NCBI RefSeq assembly: GCF_900143515.1
Contig: NZ_FSQT01000002.1
Coordinates: 4,341,501 to 4,405,500, forward strand
DNA: 64,000 bases
From: Micromonospora cremea
Lineage (GTDB): Bacteria; Actinomycetota; Actinomycetes; Mycobacteriales; Micromonosporaceae
Direction of reading: 5' to 3'
The notes under the pieces: model-generated
What the model was told of the DNA's origin: nothing
Seen by the model: the letters and a program-made list of their open reading frames with translations, nothing else
The model's database searches: none
Made by a program: the position numbers and the translations under genes
In this document: positions 8,884 to 17,266 of the stretch, in pieces
Layout: every line of letters begins with the position of its first letter
How positions within the stretch are numbered: the stretch's first letter is position 1

Positions 8884-8918
8884 CCATGATAGCTATAGCT
8901 TTTAGCCATGATAGCTAT
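8884..8918. promoter_or_regulatory. TetR operator: two 13-bp direct repeats
   Basis: CCATGATAGCTAT occurs at 8884-8896 and again at 8906-8918, each containing the palindrome ATAGCTAT. The 22-bp period is about two turns of B-DNA, so two repressor dimers could bind the same face. The repeats lie in the divergent region between the TetR gene and the hydrolase gene. Confidence 0.75.
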
Positions 8919-8962
8919 GTACCGTAGCCATCACGGACGTGACGGCACTTCGGGAGGCACTC

Positions 8963-9682
8963 ATGAGGCTCGGCCCACACCTGCACCGCATCGGCAACGA
9001 CATCGTCGCCGTCTACCTGATCGACACCGAGGAGGGCGTGACCGTCGTGGACGCCGGGCTCTCCGGCCACTGGTCGGAGCTGGTGGCGGAGCTGTCCGGC
9101 ATGGGCCGTTCGCTCGCCGACGTCCGCGGCCTGATCCTCACCCACGGCGATACCGACCACATCGGGTTCGCCGAGCGGCTCCGGCGCGATCACGGCGTGC
9201 CGGTCCACGTGCACCGCGCGGACGCCGCCCGCGCCCGCGGCGAGGTCAAGCCCCAGGCGTCCTTCGGGAAGTTCAAGGTGGGTGCGACGGCGCGCTTCCT
9301 CTGGTACGCGAGCCGCAAGGGCGGGTTGCGCACCACCTACCTCACCGAGGTGACCGACGTCGAGGATGGTCAGGTGCTCGGCCTGCCCGGTGCCCCGCGC
9401 GTGATCGGGATGCCCGGCCACTCGCCGGGCAGCATCGCCGTGCACGTGCCGGTCGCCGACGCGGTGTTCGTCGGGGACGCGCTCACCACCCGGAACGTGC
9501 TGACCGGCCGGCAGGGTCCGCAGCCGGCGCCGTTCACCGACGACCCGGCGCTGGCGCTCGCCTCGCTCGCCCGCATCGAGGACCTGCAGGCGACGTGGAT
9601 CCTGCCCGGCCACGGCGCCCCGTGGAACGGTGGCGTCCGCGAGGCGGTGCGGCAGATCAAGGCGGTGGCGGAGGCCCGGTGA
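8963..9682 (+). CDS. MBL-fold metallo-hydrolase
   Basis: A 239-residue metallo-beta-lactamase-fold hydrolase. The metal motif THGDTDH matches HxHxDH with glycine in place of the second histidine position, a variant seen in this superfamily. Further ligands are in MPGHSPGS, FVGDAL and the terminal LPGHGAP. ATG at 8963 follows CGGGAGG at 8951-8957; an upstream in-frame GTG at 8939 has no such site. It has no signal peptide. It is probably controlled by the divergent TetR protein. The substrate is unknown. Confidence 0.9.
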   Translation: MRLGPHLHRIGNDIVAVYLIDTEEGVTVVDAGLSGHWSELVAELSGMGRSLADVRGLILTHGDTDHIGFAERLRRDHGVPVHVHRADAARARGEVKPQASFGKFKVGATARFLWYASRKGGLRTTYLTEVTDVEDGQVLGLPGAPRVIGMPGHSPGSIAVHVPVADAVFVGDALTTRNVLTGRQGPQPAPFTDDPALALASLARIEDLQATWILPGHGAPWNGGVREAVRQIKAVAEAR

Positions 9683-9733
9683 GGGGAGCCGCGCATCGCC
9701 GGTGGTGTGCGGAGTCCCCGCTCGGGCAACGAG

Positions 9734-12247
9734 TCAGAGCTGGCCGACGTCGGTGATCCGGATGACGGCGGCGCCGATCTCGTCCGAGGCGGCCAGGTCG
9801 ACTTCGGCGCTGATGCCCCAGTCGTGGTCGCCGTCGGGGTCGTCGAAGATCTGCCGGACGGTCCACCGCTCCCGGCCCTGCTCGATCATCAGCAGCGCCG
9901 GCCCGCGCGCGTCCGGCCCGACGCCGAGCGAGTCGTACGCCTCGAAGTACGGCCGCAGCGCGTCGGCCCACGCGTCGTAGTCCCAGCCGTCGGCGGCGTC
10001 CAGTTCGGCGAGCAGGTCCCAGCGGCGCAGCGCGGCCAGCTCGACGCGGCGGAACAGCGCGTTGCGCACCAGCACCCGGAACGCGCGCGTGTTGCGGGTC
10101 ACCGCCGGTGGCCGGTCGGTCAGCGCGGCGTGCGCCTGGGCCACCTCCGCCACGTCGGACGGGTTGCGCAGCCGCTCCCACTCGTCGATCAGGCTGGAGT
10201 CGACCTGGCGGACCAGCTCGCCCAGCCACTCGATGAGGTCGATGAGCTCCTCGGTCTTGGCGTCCTCGGGCACCGTCTGGCGCAGCGTCTTGTACGCGTC
10301 GGCCAGGTAGCGCAGCACGAGGCCTTCCGAGCGGGTCAGCCCGTAGAACTGCACGTACTCGGTGAAGGTCATCGCCCGCTCGTACATGTCGCGGACCACG
10401 GCCTTGGGGGAGAGCTGGTGGTCGGCGACCCAAGGGTGCCCCTGCCGGTACATCTCGTACGCGGCCTCGAGCAGCTCCGCGAGGGGCTTCGGGTGGGTCA
10501 CCTCGTCGAGCAGTTCGAGGCGGGCCTCGTACTCGATGCCCTCGGCCTTCATGGCGGCGACCGCCTCGCCGCGCGCCTTGAACTGCTGCGCGGAGAGGAT
10601 CTGCCGGGGGTCGTCGAGGATCGACTCGATCACCGAGAGGACGTCCAGGGCGTACGACGGGGACTCGGCGTCGAGCAGTTCGATGGTGGCCAGGGCGAGG
10701 GGGGAGAGCGGCTGGTTGAGCGCGAAGTCGAGCTGGAGGTCGACGGTGAGCCGGATCCGCCGGCCGGTCTCGTCCGGCTCGGGCAGCTCCTCGACCACCC
10801 CGCCGGCCCGCAGCGCGCGGTAGATGGCGATCGCCCGGCGGATGTGACGGCGCCGCGCGGCGGCGTCCTCATGGTTGTCGGTGAGCAGGTGCCGCATCGC
10901 GGTGAACGCGTCGCCGGGCCGGCCGATGACGTTCAGCAGCATCGAGTGGCTGACCTGGAAGCTGGAGGTCAGCGGCTCCGGCTCGGCGTCGACCAGCCGG
11001 TCGAAGGTGGGCTGGCCCCAGCCGATCGAGCCCTCCGGTGGCTTCTTGCGGACCACCTTGCGGCGCTTCTTCGGGTCGTCGCCGGCCTTGGCGAGGGCCT
11101 TCTCGTTGTCGATCACGTGCTCGGGGGCCTGCACGACCACCCGGCCGATGGTGTCGAAGCCGGCGCGACCGGCCCGCCCGGCGATCTGGTGGAACTCGCG
11201 GTTCTTGAGCAGCCGGGTGCGGACCCCGTCGTACTTGGACAGGCCGGTGAACAGCACGGTGCGGATCGGCACGTTGATGCCGACGCCGAGGGTGTCGGTG
11301 CCGCAGATGACCTTGAGCAGGCCGGCCTGCGCGAGGGTCTCGACCAGCCGGCGGTACTTGGGCAGCATGCCGGCGTGGTGGACGCCGATCCCGTGTCGGA
11401 CCAGCCGGGACAGCGTCTTGCCGAAGCCGGAGGTGAAGCGGAAGCCGCCGATCGCCTCGGCGATCATGTCCTTCTCGGCGCGGGTGCAGACGTTGACGCT
11501 CATCAGCGCCTGGGCGCGCTCCAGCGCGGCGGCCTGGGTGAAGTGCACCACGTACACCGGGGCCTGCTTGGTCTCCAGCAGCTCCTCGAGCGTCTCGTGC
11601 AGCGGCGTCATGGCGTACGAGAAGATCAGCGGGACGGGCCGCTCGGCCGAGCGGACGACGGCGGTCGGCCGCCCGGTGCGCCGGGTCAGGTCGTCGACGA
11701 ACCGGGTGGTGTCCCCCAGGGTGGCGGACATCAGGATGAACTGGGCCTGCGGCAGCTCGATGATCGGCACCTGCCAGGCCCAGCCCCGGTCGGGCTCGGC
11801 GTAGAAGTGGAACTCATCCATGATCACCTGGCCGACGTCGGCCCGGTCGCCCTCGCGCAGCGCGAGATTGGCCAGGATCTCCGCGGTGCAGCAGATGATC
11901 GGGGCGTCGGCGTTGACGCTGGCGTCGCCGGTCAGCATGCCGACGTTCTCGGCGCCGAACACCTCGCAGAGGGCGAAGAACTTCTCCGACACCAGTGCCT
12001 TGATCGGCGCGGTGTAGAACGTGGTCCGGCTGTCCGCGAGCGCCGCGAAGTGCGCGGCGACCGCCACCAGGCTCTTGCCCGAGCCGGTGGGCGTGTTCAT
12101 GATCAGGTTGGCGCCGGAGACGATCTCGATGACCGCCTCCTCCTGATGGGGGTAGAGGTCGAGGCCGCGCTCCTTCGCCCAGCCGGCGAACGCGTCGAAG
12201 AGGGTGTCGGGGTCGGCGCTAGTCGGCAGCGCGGCGGTGAGCGTCAT
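9734..12247 (-). CDS. DEAD/DEAH-box helicase with DUF3516 C-terminal domain
   Basis: An 837-residue superfamily 2 helicase of the Ski2-like group. Motif I is TPTGSGKS, motif II is the variant DEFH, motif III is SATLG, and motif VI is QIAGRAGRAGFDT. The roughly 350 C-terminal residues correspond to DUF3516, found with this helicase in actinobacteria. The length is typical. It probably remodels RNA or DNA; the exact substrate is not known. The start ATG is at 12245-12247. It is convergent with the hydrolase gene and co-directional with trmB upstream. Confidence 0.93.
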   Translation of the reverse strand: MTLTAALPTSADPDTLFDAFAGWAKERGLDLYPHQEEAVIEIVSGANLIMNTPTGSGKSLVAVAAHFAALADSRTTFYTAPIKALVSEKFFALCEVFGAENVGMLTGDASVNADAPIICCTAEILANLALREGDRADVGQVIMDEFHFYAEPDRGWAWQVPIIELPQAQFILMSATLGDTTRFVDDLTRRTGRPTAVVRSAERPVPLIFSYAMTPLHETLEELLETKQAPVYVVHFTQAAALERAQALMSVNVCTRAEKDMIAEAIGGFRFTSGFGKTLSRLVRHGIGVHHAGMLPKYRRLVETLAQAGLLKVICGTDTLGVGINVPIRTVLFTGLSKYDGVRTRLLKNREFHQIAGRAGRAGFDTIGRVVVQAPEHVIDNEKALAKAGDDPKKRRKVVRKKPPEGSIGWGQPTFDRLVDAEPEPLTSSFQVSHSMLLNVIGRPGDAFTAMRHLLTDNHEDAAARRRHIRRAIAIYRALRAGGVVEELPEPDETGRRIRLTVDLQLDFALNQPLSPLALATIELLDAESPSYALDVLSVIESILDDPRQILSAQQFKARGEAVAAMKAEGIEYEARLELLDEVTHPKPLAELLEAAYEMYRQGHPWVADHQLSPKAVVRDMYERAMTFTEYVQFYGLTRSEGLVLRYLADAYKTLRQTVPEDAKTEELIDLIEWLGELVRQVDSSLIDEWERLRNPSDVAEVAQAHAALTDRPPAVTRNTRAFRVLVRNALFRRVELAALRRWDLLAELDAADGWDYDAWADALRPYFEAYDSLGVGPDARGPALLMIEQGRERWTVRQIFDDPDGDHDWGISAEVDLAASDEIGAAVIRITDVGQL

Positions 12248-12310
12248 ATCCCATCCATGGTGCCTGGATCATGCCCCCGGGCGCCAACCCGCCGTCCGCC
12301 GGACCCCCGT

Positions 12311-12331
12311 CCGGGCGCCACGGACGCCCGG
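12311..12331 (-). terminator. hairpin after trmB
   Basis: CCGGGCG (12311-12317) pairs with CGCCCGG (12325-12331) two bases beyond the trmB stop. It is GC-rich and has no T-run, as is common for actinomycete terminators. Confidence 0.45.
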
Positions 12332-12332
12332 G

Positions 12333-13040
12333 TCACCGTCGGCGGTAGATCAGGTCGGCGACCGGCCGGCCGGCCGTGAGCGCCCGTCGCTCGAACTTCG
12401 TCACCGGGCGGTGCGCCGGACGCGGCGCGAACCCGCCGTACGCGTCCACCAGCCCCGGGTCCGCGTCCAGGGTCTGCCGCATCGCATCGGCGTACTCGGC
12501 CCAGTCGGTCGCGCAGTGCAGCGTGCCGCCCGGGGTCAGGCGGGAGCGCAGCAGCGCCACGTGCGCCGGCTGGATGATCCGCCGCTTGTAGTGGCGGGCC
12601 TTCGGCCACGGGTCCGGGAAGAAGACGTGCACGGCGTCCAGGACGCCCTCGGACAGGCCGCGGACCAGGTCCAACGCGTCGCCCTGGGCCACCCGCACGT
12701 TGCCCAGGCCGCCCTGGTCCACCAGGTCGAGCAGGTTCGCGATCCCCGGCGTGTGCACCTCCACCGCCAGATAATCTCGGTCCGGGTCAGCGGCGGCCAT
12801 CGCGGCGGTGCTGTCGCCCATGCCGGAGCCGATCTCCAGCACCACCGGCGCCCGGCGCCCGAACAGGCCGGCGAGGTCGACCGGCCGGACGGACCCGTCC
12901 GGCACGTCCAGGCCGTACGCGGGCCAGAGCCGATCCAGCGCATCGGTCTGCCGGCCGCTCATCCGGCCCCTGCGAGGGTGGAAGGTGCGGATCGCCCGGC
13001 TCGTGGGCGCGGCGGCGGGGTCATGGTCAGTGGCGGTCAC
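12333..13040 (-). CDS. trmB: tRNA (guanine-N7)-methyltransferase
   Basis: A 235-residue SAM-dependent enzyme that makes 7-methylguanosine at position 46 of tRNA. The SAM-binding motif EIGSGMGDST and the TrmB signature FFPDPWPKARHYKRR are both present, along with the C-terminal TKFERRAL. The start is uncertain: GTG at 13038-13040 (VTATDHDP) gives a normal length, while the open frame continues upstream into sequence with no conserved character. It is divergent from the sortase-substrate gene. Confidence 0.93.
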   Translation of the reverse strand: MTATDHDPAAAPTSRAIRTFHPRRGRMSGRQTDALDRLWPAYGLDVPDGSVRPVDLAGLFGRRAPVVLEIGSGMGDSTAAMAAADPDRDYLAVEVHTPGIANLLDLVDQGGLGNVRVAQGDALDLVRGLSEGVLDAVHVFFPDPWPKARHYKRRIIQPAHVALLRSRLTPGGTLHCATDWAEYADAMRQTLDADPGLVDAYGGFAPRPAHRPVTKFERRALTAGRPVADLIYRRR

Positions 13041-13173
13041 AGCGACCCGAGCGTACGCGACCCTGTCGGCGGATCGGATGTGATGTGCGCCCGGGAATGA
13101 GAGGATCCAACTGGTACGGCAGGCCGGGTGGTCCACTGCCCGGCACGGCCGCACGGCGTCGAGAGGGGGCATC

Positions 13174-13788
13174 GTGACAGTGACCCGCGGCGGCGTGACC
13201 CTGTCGGTGGTGACCATGCTCGCCGGCCCTCTGCTGGCCGCCGCCCCCGCACACGCCGCGCCCGCTGCGCCAGCCGCCGCCGTCCTCGCACCCGCCGCCC
13301 GTCCGCTCGCCGCGCCCGCGCCCGAGGCGCCGCAGCCCGGCCCACCCGGTGGCGCACCCCAGCCCAGCCCGGTGGTGGACGTCTTCGTCGAGGTGAGCCC
13401 GAGCACGGTGCAGCCCGGCTACCTGGTCGGCATCCGGGCCAGTTGCCGGGACAACTCGGTGGGCGCCACGGTGGTCTCGGACGCCTTCGGCGCGGTCGGC
13501 GTGCAGCCGCAGCGCGGGGTGCTCACGGCCGCGCCGATGGTGCGCGAGCGCACCCGCCCCGGCAACTACCGGGTCAAGCTGGAGTGCCGCGACGGCGAGA
13601 CCGCCTCGACCATGCTTCAGGTGGTCAAGAAGATCCAGCCCAGTCGGGGCCCGGCCACCGGCTTCGGCGGCAGCGCCGGCGGCATGACCGACAACCTGCT
13701 GCTGCCCGGTGGCGCGGCGCTGACCATCACCGGGTTGATCGTCGCCGTGATGGCCCTGCGCCGGCCGCGTGGCGTCTCCCGCCGCTGA
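13174..13788 (+). CDS. secreted, membrane-anchored protein, candidate sortase substrate
   Basis: A 204-residue exported protein. The signal peptide ends near AHAAPAAP, followed by an Ala/Pro-rich linker to about residue 65. A compact domain (VVDVFVEVSPSTVQPGYLVG) has two cysteines that could form a disulphide. The C-terminus has the order expected of a wall-anchored protein: RGPATGFGG, a short linker, a hydrophobic helix (TITGLIVAVMAL) and a basic tail RRPRGVSRR. GPATG resembles LPxTG with the first residue changed. GTG at 13174 follows GAGAGGGGG. A class F sortase gene begins 8 bp after the stop. Confidence 0.8.
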   Translation: MTVTRGGVTLSVVTMLAGPLLAAAPAHAAPAAPAAAVLAPAARPLAAPAPEAPQPGPPGGAPQPSPVVDVFVEVSPSTVQPGYLVGIRASCRDNSVGATVVSDAFGAVGVQPQRGVLTAAPMVRERTRPGNYRVKLECRDGETASTMLQVVKKIQPSRGPATGFGGSAGGMTDNLLLPGGAALTITGLIVAVMALRRPRGVSRR

Positions 13789-13795
13789 GGCCGCC

Positions 13796-14506
13796 ATGGA
13801 GATCTTCCGCCCCTCGCAGCCGCCCGCCGACCGACCGTCGGTGGCCGCCCGCCCGCCGACCGCCGTCGCGCCCCGGCGCAGCCGTCCACCCGGCCGCAGC
13901 CCCTGGTCCCTGCCACTGGCCGTGGTGCTGGTGCTGGCCGGCGTGTTCGCCACCGGGGCGGGGCTCGGCCGCTCGGTCGGCCCGTTCGACTGGGCGCCGG
14001 CCGGCGGTGACCGGCCGGCCCGCAGCGAGACGGTCGGATTGTCGGCCAGCCGCCCGGTGCGCCTCTCGGTGCCGGCGATCAAGGTGGCCGCGCCGGTGGC
14101 GCCGGTCGGGCAGGCGCGGGACGGCTCGATCGCCGTACCCCCGTTGGAGCGGCACAACGAGACCGGCTGGTACGACCGCGGCCCCACGCCCGGGGAGGCC
14201 GGCCCGGCGGTGATCGTGGGGCACGTGGACACCAAGAGCGGGCCGTCGGTCTTCTACGACCTGGGCAAGCTGCATCCCGGTGACCTCATCGAGGTGGCTC
14301 GGGCGGACAGGTCGGTGGTGGTGTTCAAGGTCGACACGGTTGAGCACTTCCCGAAGGACCAGTTGCCCGCCGAGCGGATCTATGGCCACGACGGGCCCCC
14401 CGGGTTGCGCCTGATCACCTGCGGCGGCCAGTTCATCGGCGGCCGCACCGGCTACGCCGACAACGTCATCGCCTTCGCCACCCTCCACTCCTCCCGGAAG
14501 CCCTGA
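13796..14506 (+). CDS. class F sortase
   Basis: A 236-residue sortase, a membrane-bound transpeptidase that cuts a sorting signal and links the protein to the cell surface. An N-terminal Pro-rich cytoplasmic part and one transmembrane helix (SLPLAVVLVLAGVFATGAGL) precede the catalytic domain. The catalytic residues are visible: His in VGHVDT, Cys in LITCGG, Arg in GGRTGYADNV. ATG at 13796 has a GAGG site close by; GTG at 13769 is an alternative that overlaps the preceding gene. The neighbouring secreted protein is its likely substrate. Confidence 0.9.
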   Translation: MEIFRPSQPPADRPSVAARPPTAVAPRRSRPPGRSPWSLPLAVVLVLAGVFATGAGLGRSVGPFDWAPAGGDRPARSETVGLSASRPVRLSVPAIKVAAPVAPVGQARDGSIAVPPLERHNETGWYDRGPTPGEAGPAVIVGHVDTKSGPSVFYDLGKLHPGDLIEVARADRSVVVFKVDTVEHFPKDQLPAERIYGHDGPPGLRLITCGGQFIGGRTGYADNVIAFATLHSSRKP

Positions 14507-14661
14507 ACCCACCCCGCCGGACCGCCGACCCGCGTGGTCGACACGGTGTCGGCGATGTCGGGGCATCCCACCAACCCGGATACCGCGATAACGCTGATCC
14601 GAAGTCGATCTTCCAAGCCCCGCCCAACCACGATCGAGGCGACTGGCGCTGCCAGGCCGCC

Positions 14662-14716
14662 GATCATGAGGTTGGCGGGTCAAACGGAGATCGACAGCCC
14701 CGCCAACCTCATGATC
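14662..14716. repeat. palindrome with 18-bp perfect arms
   Basis: GATCATGAGGTTGGCGGG (14662-14679) and its exact reverse complement (14699-14716) flank a 19-base loop. It sits between the convergent sortase and mhuD genes, so it may terminate both. The core GATCATGAGG recurs in the hairpin at 27047-27074. The rest of the 240-bp gap (14507-14746) shows nothing else clear. Confidence 0.75.
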
Positions 14717-14746
14717 ACCGCCGAAGGGTGGGAGGGAGGGGAGGGG

Positions 14747-15064
14747 TCAGGGCTGGGGGACGTGGAGGGCTACCTCGAACTCCAGCAGGTTGGCGCCGGT
14801 GGCTACCGGGGGGCGCTGCTGCTCGCCGGGGGCGGCGGCGTGTGCGGCGCGGGACGGGCCGGCGGCCCACGCCTGGTACGCCTCCTCGCTCTCCCAGCGG
14901 GTGTAGACGAAGTAGCGGGTCTCGCCGGCCACCGGCCGGAGCAGCTCGAAGCCGAGGAAGCCGGGGGACTTCTCCACGGCGCCGGCTCGGGCGGCGAACC
15001 GCTTCTCCAGCTCCGCGCCGGCGCCCGGGGGAACCTCGATTGCGTTGATCTTCACGACTGCCAT
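14747..15064 (-). CDS. mhuD: MhuD-type haem-degrading monooxygenase
   Basis: A 105-residue protein of the IsdG/MhuD family, which opens haem to release iron, in the cytoplasm. The residues known to matter in Mycobacterium tuberculosis MhuD are at the same numbers here: N7, W66 and H75. The framing stretches KINAIEVPPGAGAELEKRF and SPGFLGFELLRPV also match. No iron box is obvious upstream. Together with the siderophore operon at 2310-6293 it gives a second iron source. The ATG at 15062-15064 is the only sensible start. Confidence 0.92.
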   Translation of the reverse strand: MAVVKINAIEVPPGAGAELEKRFAARAGAVEKSPGFLGFELLRPVAGETRYFVYTRWESEEAYQAWAAGPSRAAHAAAPGEQQRPPVATGANLLEFEVALHVPQP

Positions 15065-15091
15065 CTGCCCACCCTAGCCACGCCGGTCGGC

Positions 15092-15889
15092 TCAGAACGC
15101 CTCGACCACGGGTACCAGGTCGGCGTCGACCACGATCGGGGCGTGATCGGAGGGGCCCTTGCCCTTGCGGGCCTCCCGGTCCACGTACGCCGAGCGGACC
15201 GCCCGGGTGAACGGCGCGGAGGCGTACACCAGGTCGATCCGCATGCCCTTGTTCTGGTGGAACATCCCGGCGCGGTAGTCCCAGTAGGTGAACGGGTGCG
15301 GCCCCTTCATGGGGGTCGGCACCACGTCGCTGAGCCCCAGGTCGCGCAGCGCCGCGAGAGCCGCCCGCTCGGCCGGCGTCACGTGCGTGGAGTGGGTGAA
15401 GACGGCCGGGTCCCAGACGTCGGCGTCGGTCGGGGCGACGTTGAAGTCGCCGCAGACGGCCAGCGGCAGCCCGCCGGCCAGCTCCGCGTCCAGCGCGTCG
15501 CGCAGCGCCGCGAACCAGGCCAGCTTGTACGCGTAGTGCGGGTCGTCCGGCGTCCGGCCGTTGGGCACGTACACCGACCAGACCCGCACCCCGTCGCAGG
15601 TGGCGGAGATGGTCCGGGCCTCCGGCTCGGGGAAGCCGGGCTCACCGGCGAACCCGACCCGGACGTCGGCCAGGCCGACCCGGGACAGGATGGCCACCCC
15701 GTTCCACCGGCCGTCGCTGTGGCTGGCCACGGTATAGCCCAGCTCGCCCACCTCCGCCACCGGGAAGGCGCCGTCCGGGCACTTGGTCTCCTGCAGGCAG
15801 ACCACGTCCGGCCCGGTGCCGGCCAGCCACTCCAGCAGCCGGGGCAGCCGAGCCTTCACCGAATTCACGTTCCAGGTCGCCAGGCGCAT
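15092..15889 (-). CDS. exodeoxyribonuclease III
   Basis: A 265-residue Mg-dependent nuclease of the exonuclease III/AP endonuclease family, acting in base-excision repair. Key motifs are ATWNVNSVKARL at the start, the catalytic Glu in CLQETKCPD, Tyr/Asn in the VYVPNG region, GDFNVAPTDADV, and the C-terminal SDHAPIVVD. The length is standard. ATG at 15887-15889. It lies between the PAC2 gene upstream and mhuD downstream on the same strand, with short gaps, so the three may be co-transcribed. Confidence 0.95.
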   Translation of the reverse strand: MRLATWNVNSVKARLPRLLEWLAGTGPDVVCLQETKCPDGAFPVAEVGELGYTVASHSDGRWNGVAILSRVGLADVRVGFAGEPGFPEPEARTISATCDGVRVWSVYVPNGRTPDDPHYAYKLAWFAALRDALDAELAGGLPLAVCGDFNVAPTDADVWDPAVFTHSTHVTPAERAALAALRDLGLSDVVPTPMKGPHPFTYWDYRAGMFHQNKGMRIDLVYASAPFTRAVRSAYVDREARKGKGPSDHAPIVVDADLVPVVEAF

Positions 15890-15926
15890 GTCTCCAGCCT
15901 GCCGCATCCGCCCCCGCGATGCCCGG

Positions 15927-16847
15927 TCAGCTGCCCGGGGTGTCGCCGGGACGGGTCTGTTCGGCGAGGAACCGTTCCAGCTCCGCGCCGAGTTCGTCGG
16001 CGGTGGGCAGCGGGCCGGCCTCCGCGGCGAGCAGGCTCTTCTCGCCGCGGCCCCGGGCGAACGCGTCGTACTGCTCCTCCAGGGCCTGGACCAGGGCGGC
16101 GGCGTCCTCGGTCTGGGCGACCTGCCGGTCGATCTCCACGCGGACCACCTCGGCGGCCGAGCGCAGCCCGTCGCCGGGCAGCAGCAGCCCCGTGCTGCGG
16201 GACACCGAGGTGAGCAGCACCTCGGCGGCGGCCGGGTACTCGGTCTGCGCCACGTAGTGCGGCACGTGGGCGGCGAAGCCGAGCGCGTCACGGCCCTGCT
16301 CGCCGAGGCGGAACTCCAGCAGGTGCCCGACGCTGCCGGGCACCTGGACCCGTTGCAGCCAGGGCTCGTACCCGGCGATCAGCTCGGGCCGGGTGGCGTG
16401 CGCGGTCACTCCGGTCGGCCGGGTGTGCGGCACCGCCATCGGGATCGAGTTGAGCCCGACGGTGAGCCGGACGTCCAGGCGGGCGGCGAGCCCGGCGACC
16501 GCGGCCACGAACCGCTCCCACTGCAGGTCCGGCTCGGGGCCGGTGAGCAGCAGGAACGGGGTCTCGTCGTCGTCGTGCAGCAGGTGCAGCTCGAGCTCGG
16601 GCGCGTCGACGCTCTCCCAGTGGTCCTCGACGAAGGTCATCACGGGGCGCCGCGAGCGGTAGTCGAAGAGCTGGTCCACGTCGAAGGTGGCGATCGGCCG
16701 GCTCTCCAGCGAGGTGAGCAGCTGCTCGCGGGCCAGCCGGCTTGCGTTGCCGGCGTCCACGAACCCGGTGAGGGCCTGGATCATGACCGGTTGCCCGAGG
16801 TCGGGCAGATCGTCGGTGAGCTGGTAGAGCTCGTGTGGGTCGAGCAC
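15927..16847 (-). CDS. PAC2 family protein
   Basis: A 306-residue PAC2-domain protein, related to archaeal and eukaryotic proteasome-assembly chaperones and common in actinobacteria. The motif ALTGFVDAGNASRLA and the later GLNSIPMAVPHTRP are characteristic. The C-terminus is an acidic helix (LGAELERFLAEQ). GTG at 16845-16847 (VLDPHELYQL) has a GGGAGG site about 11 bp upstream; a longer reading from 16901 lacks one. Function in these bacteria is unproven; a proteasome link is inferred only from the family. Confidence 0.88.
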   Translation of the reverse strand: MLDPHELYQLTDDLPDLGQPVMIQALTGFVDAGNASRLAREQLLTSLESRPIATFDVDQLFDYRSRRPVMTFVEDHWESVDAPELELHLLHDDDETPFLLLTGPEPDLQWERFVAAVAGLAARLDVRLTVGLNSIPMAVPHTRPTGVTAHATRPELIAGYEPWLQRVQVPGSVGHLLEFRLGEQGRDALGFAAHVPHYVAQTEYPAAAEVLLTSVSRSTGLLLPGDGLRSAAEVVRVEIDRQVAQTEDAAALVQALEEQYDAFARGRGEKSLLAAEAGPLPTADELGAELERFLAEQTRPGDTPGS

Positions 16848-17266
16848 CGGTGCGGACCTCCCTGGAATGTGCCTACGGGATGCCGACGCGATGGACGGCA
16901 CCCGGTTCGGGCAACGTACCCGCCATCCTGGTGCATTCCTGCGTCGGGCGATCCGTCGCCCGGTGGATGGGCGCGACCGGACGAATCGCCCGATTACCCC
17001 GCCAGGTTGGCCCGGTCGGCTGATCGGCCGAGGGCGGTTCGGCCCAAAGGCCGAGTTTGTCGATCATGTCGGTGCCCCGGGTGCAATGTCCATCCCTGTC
17101 GCGGGCGTTCCGGCCTGCGTGCCGCGCCGGCTTCATCCGGTACGTGAGGTCCATTCCCCGAGCGGGTCGACCCGCCCCGGTCGTCCACCAGGACGACCCC
17201 GATCTGTGGCGAGCGCCACGTGATCACCGTGCGTGATCGGCGTTTGCGCCTGCCTAGCCTCGGTTG
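16848..17266. other. 419-bp divergent intergenic region with several small palindromes
   Basis: No coding region is convincing here. It lies between two divergent genes, so it must hold two promoters. Visible are a terminator-like hairpin TCGGCC-caaa-GGCCGA followed by GTTTGT (17039-17054), a perfect 14-bp palindrome GCGGGTCGACCCGC (17162-17175), and a hairpin GGTCGTCC-acca-GGACGACC (17179-17198). TAGCCT at 17255-17260 could be a -10 for the gene at 17267. Confidence 0.6.

Noticed and set aside
9707..12379. An 890-codon open frame on the plus strand
   Set aside because: It is antisense to the DUF3516 helicase, has low-complexity Gly/Val/Leu/Arg composition and no domain. It arises from high GC codon use.
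12333..13406. TrmB with a 120-residue N-terminal extension
   Set aside because: The extension is antisense to the sortase-substrate gene and is low complexity; TrmB normally starts near 13040.
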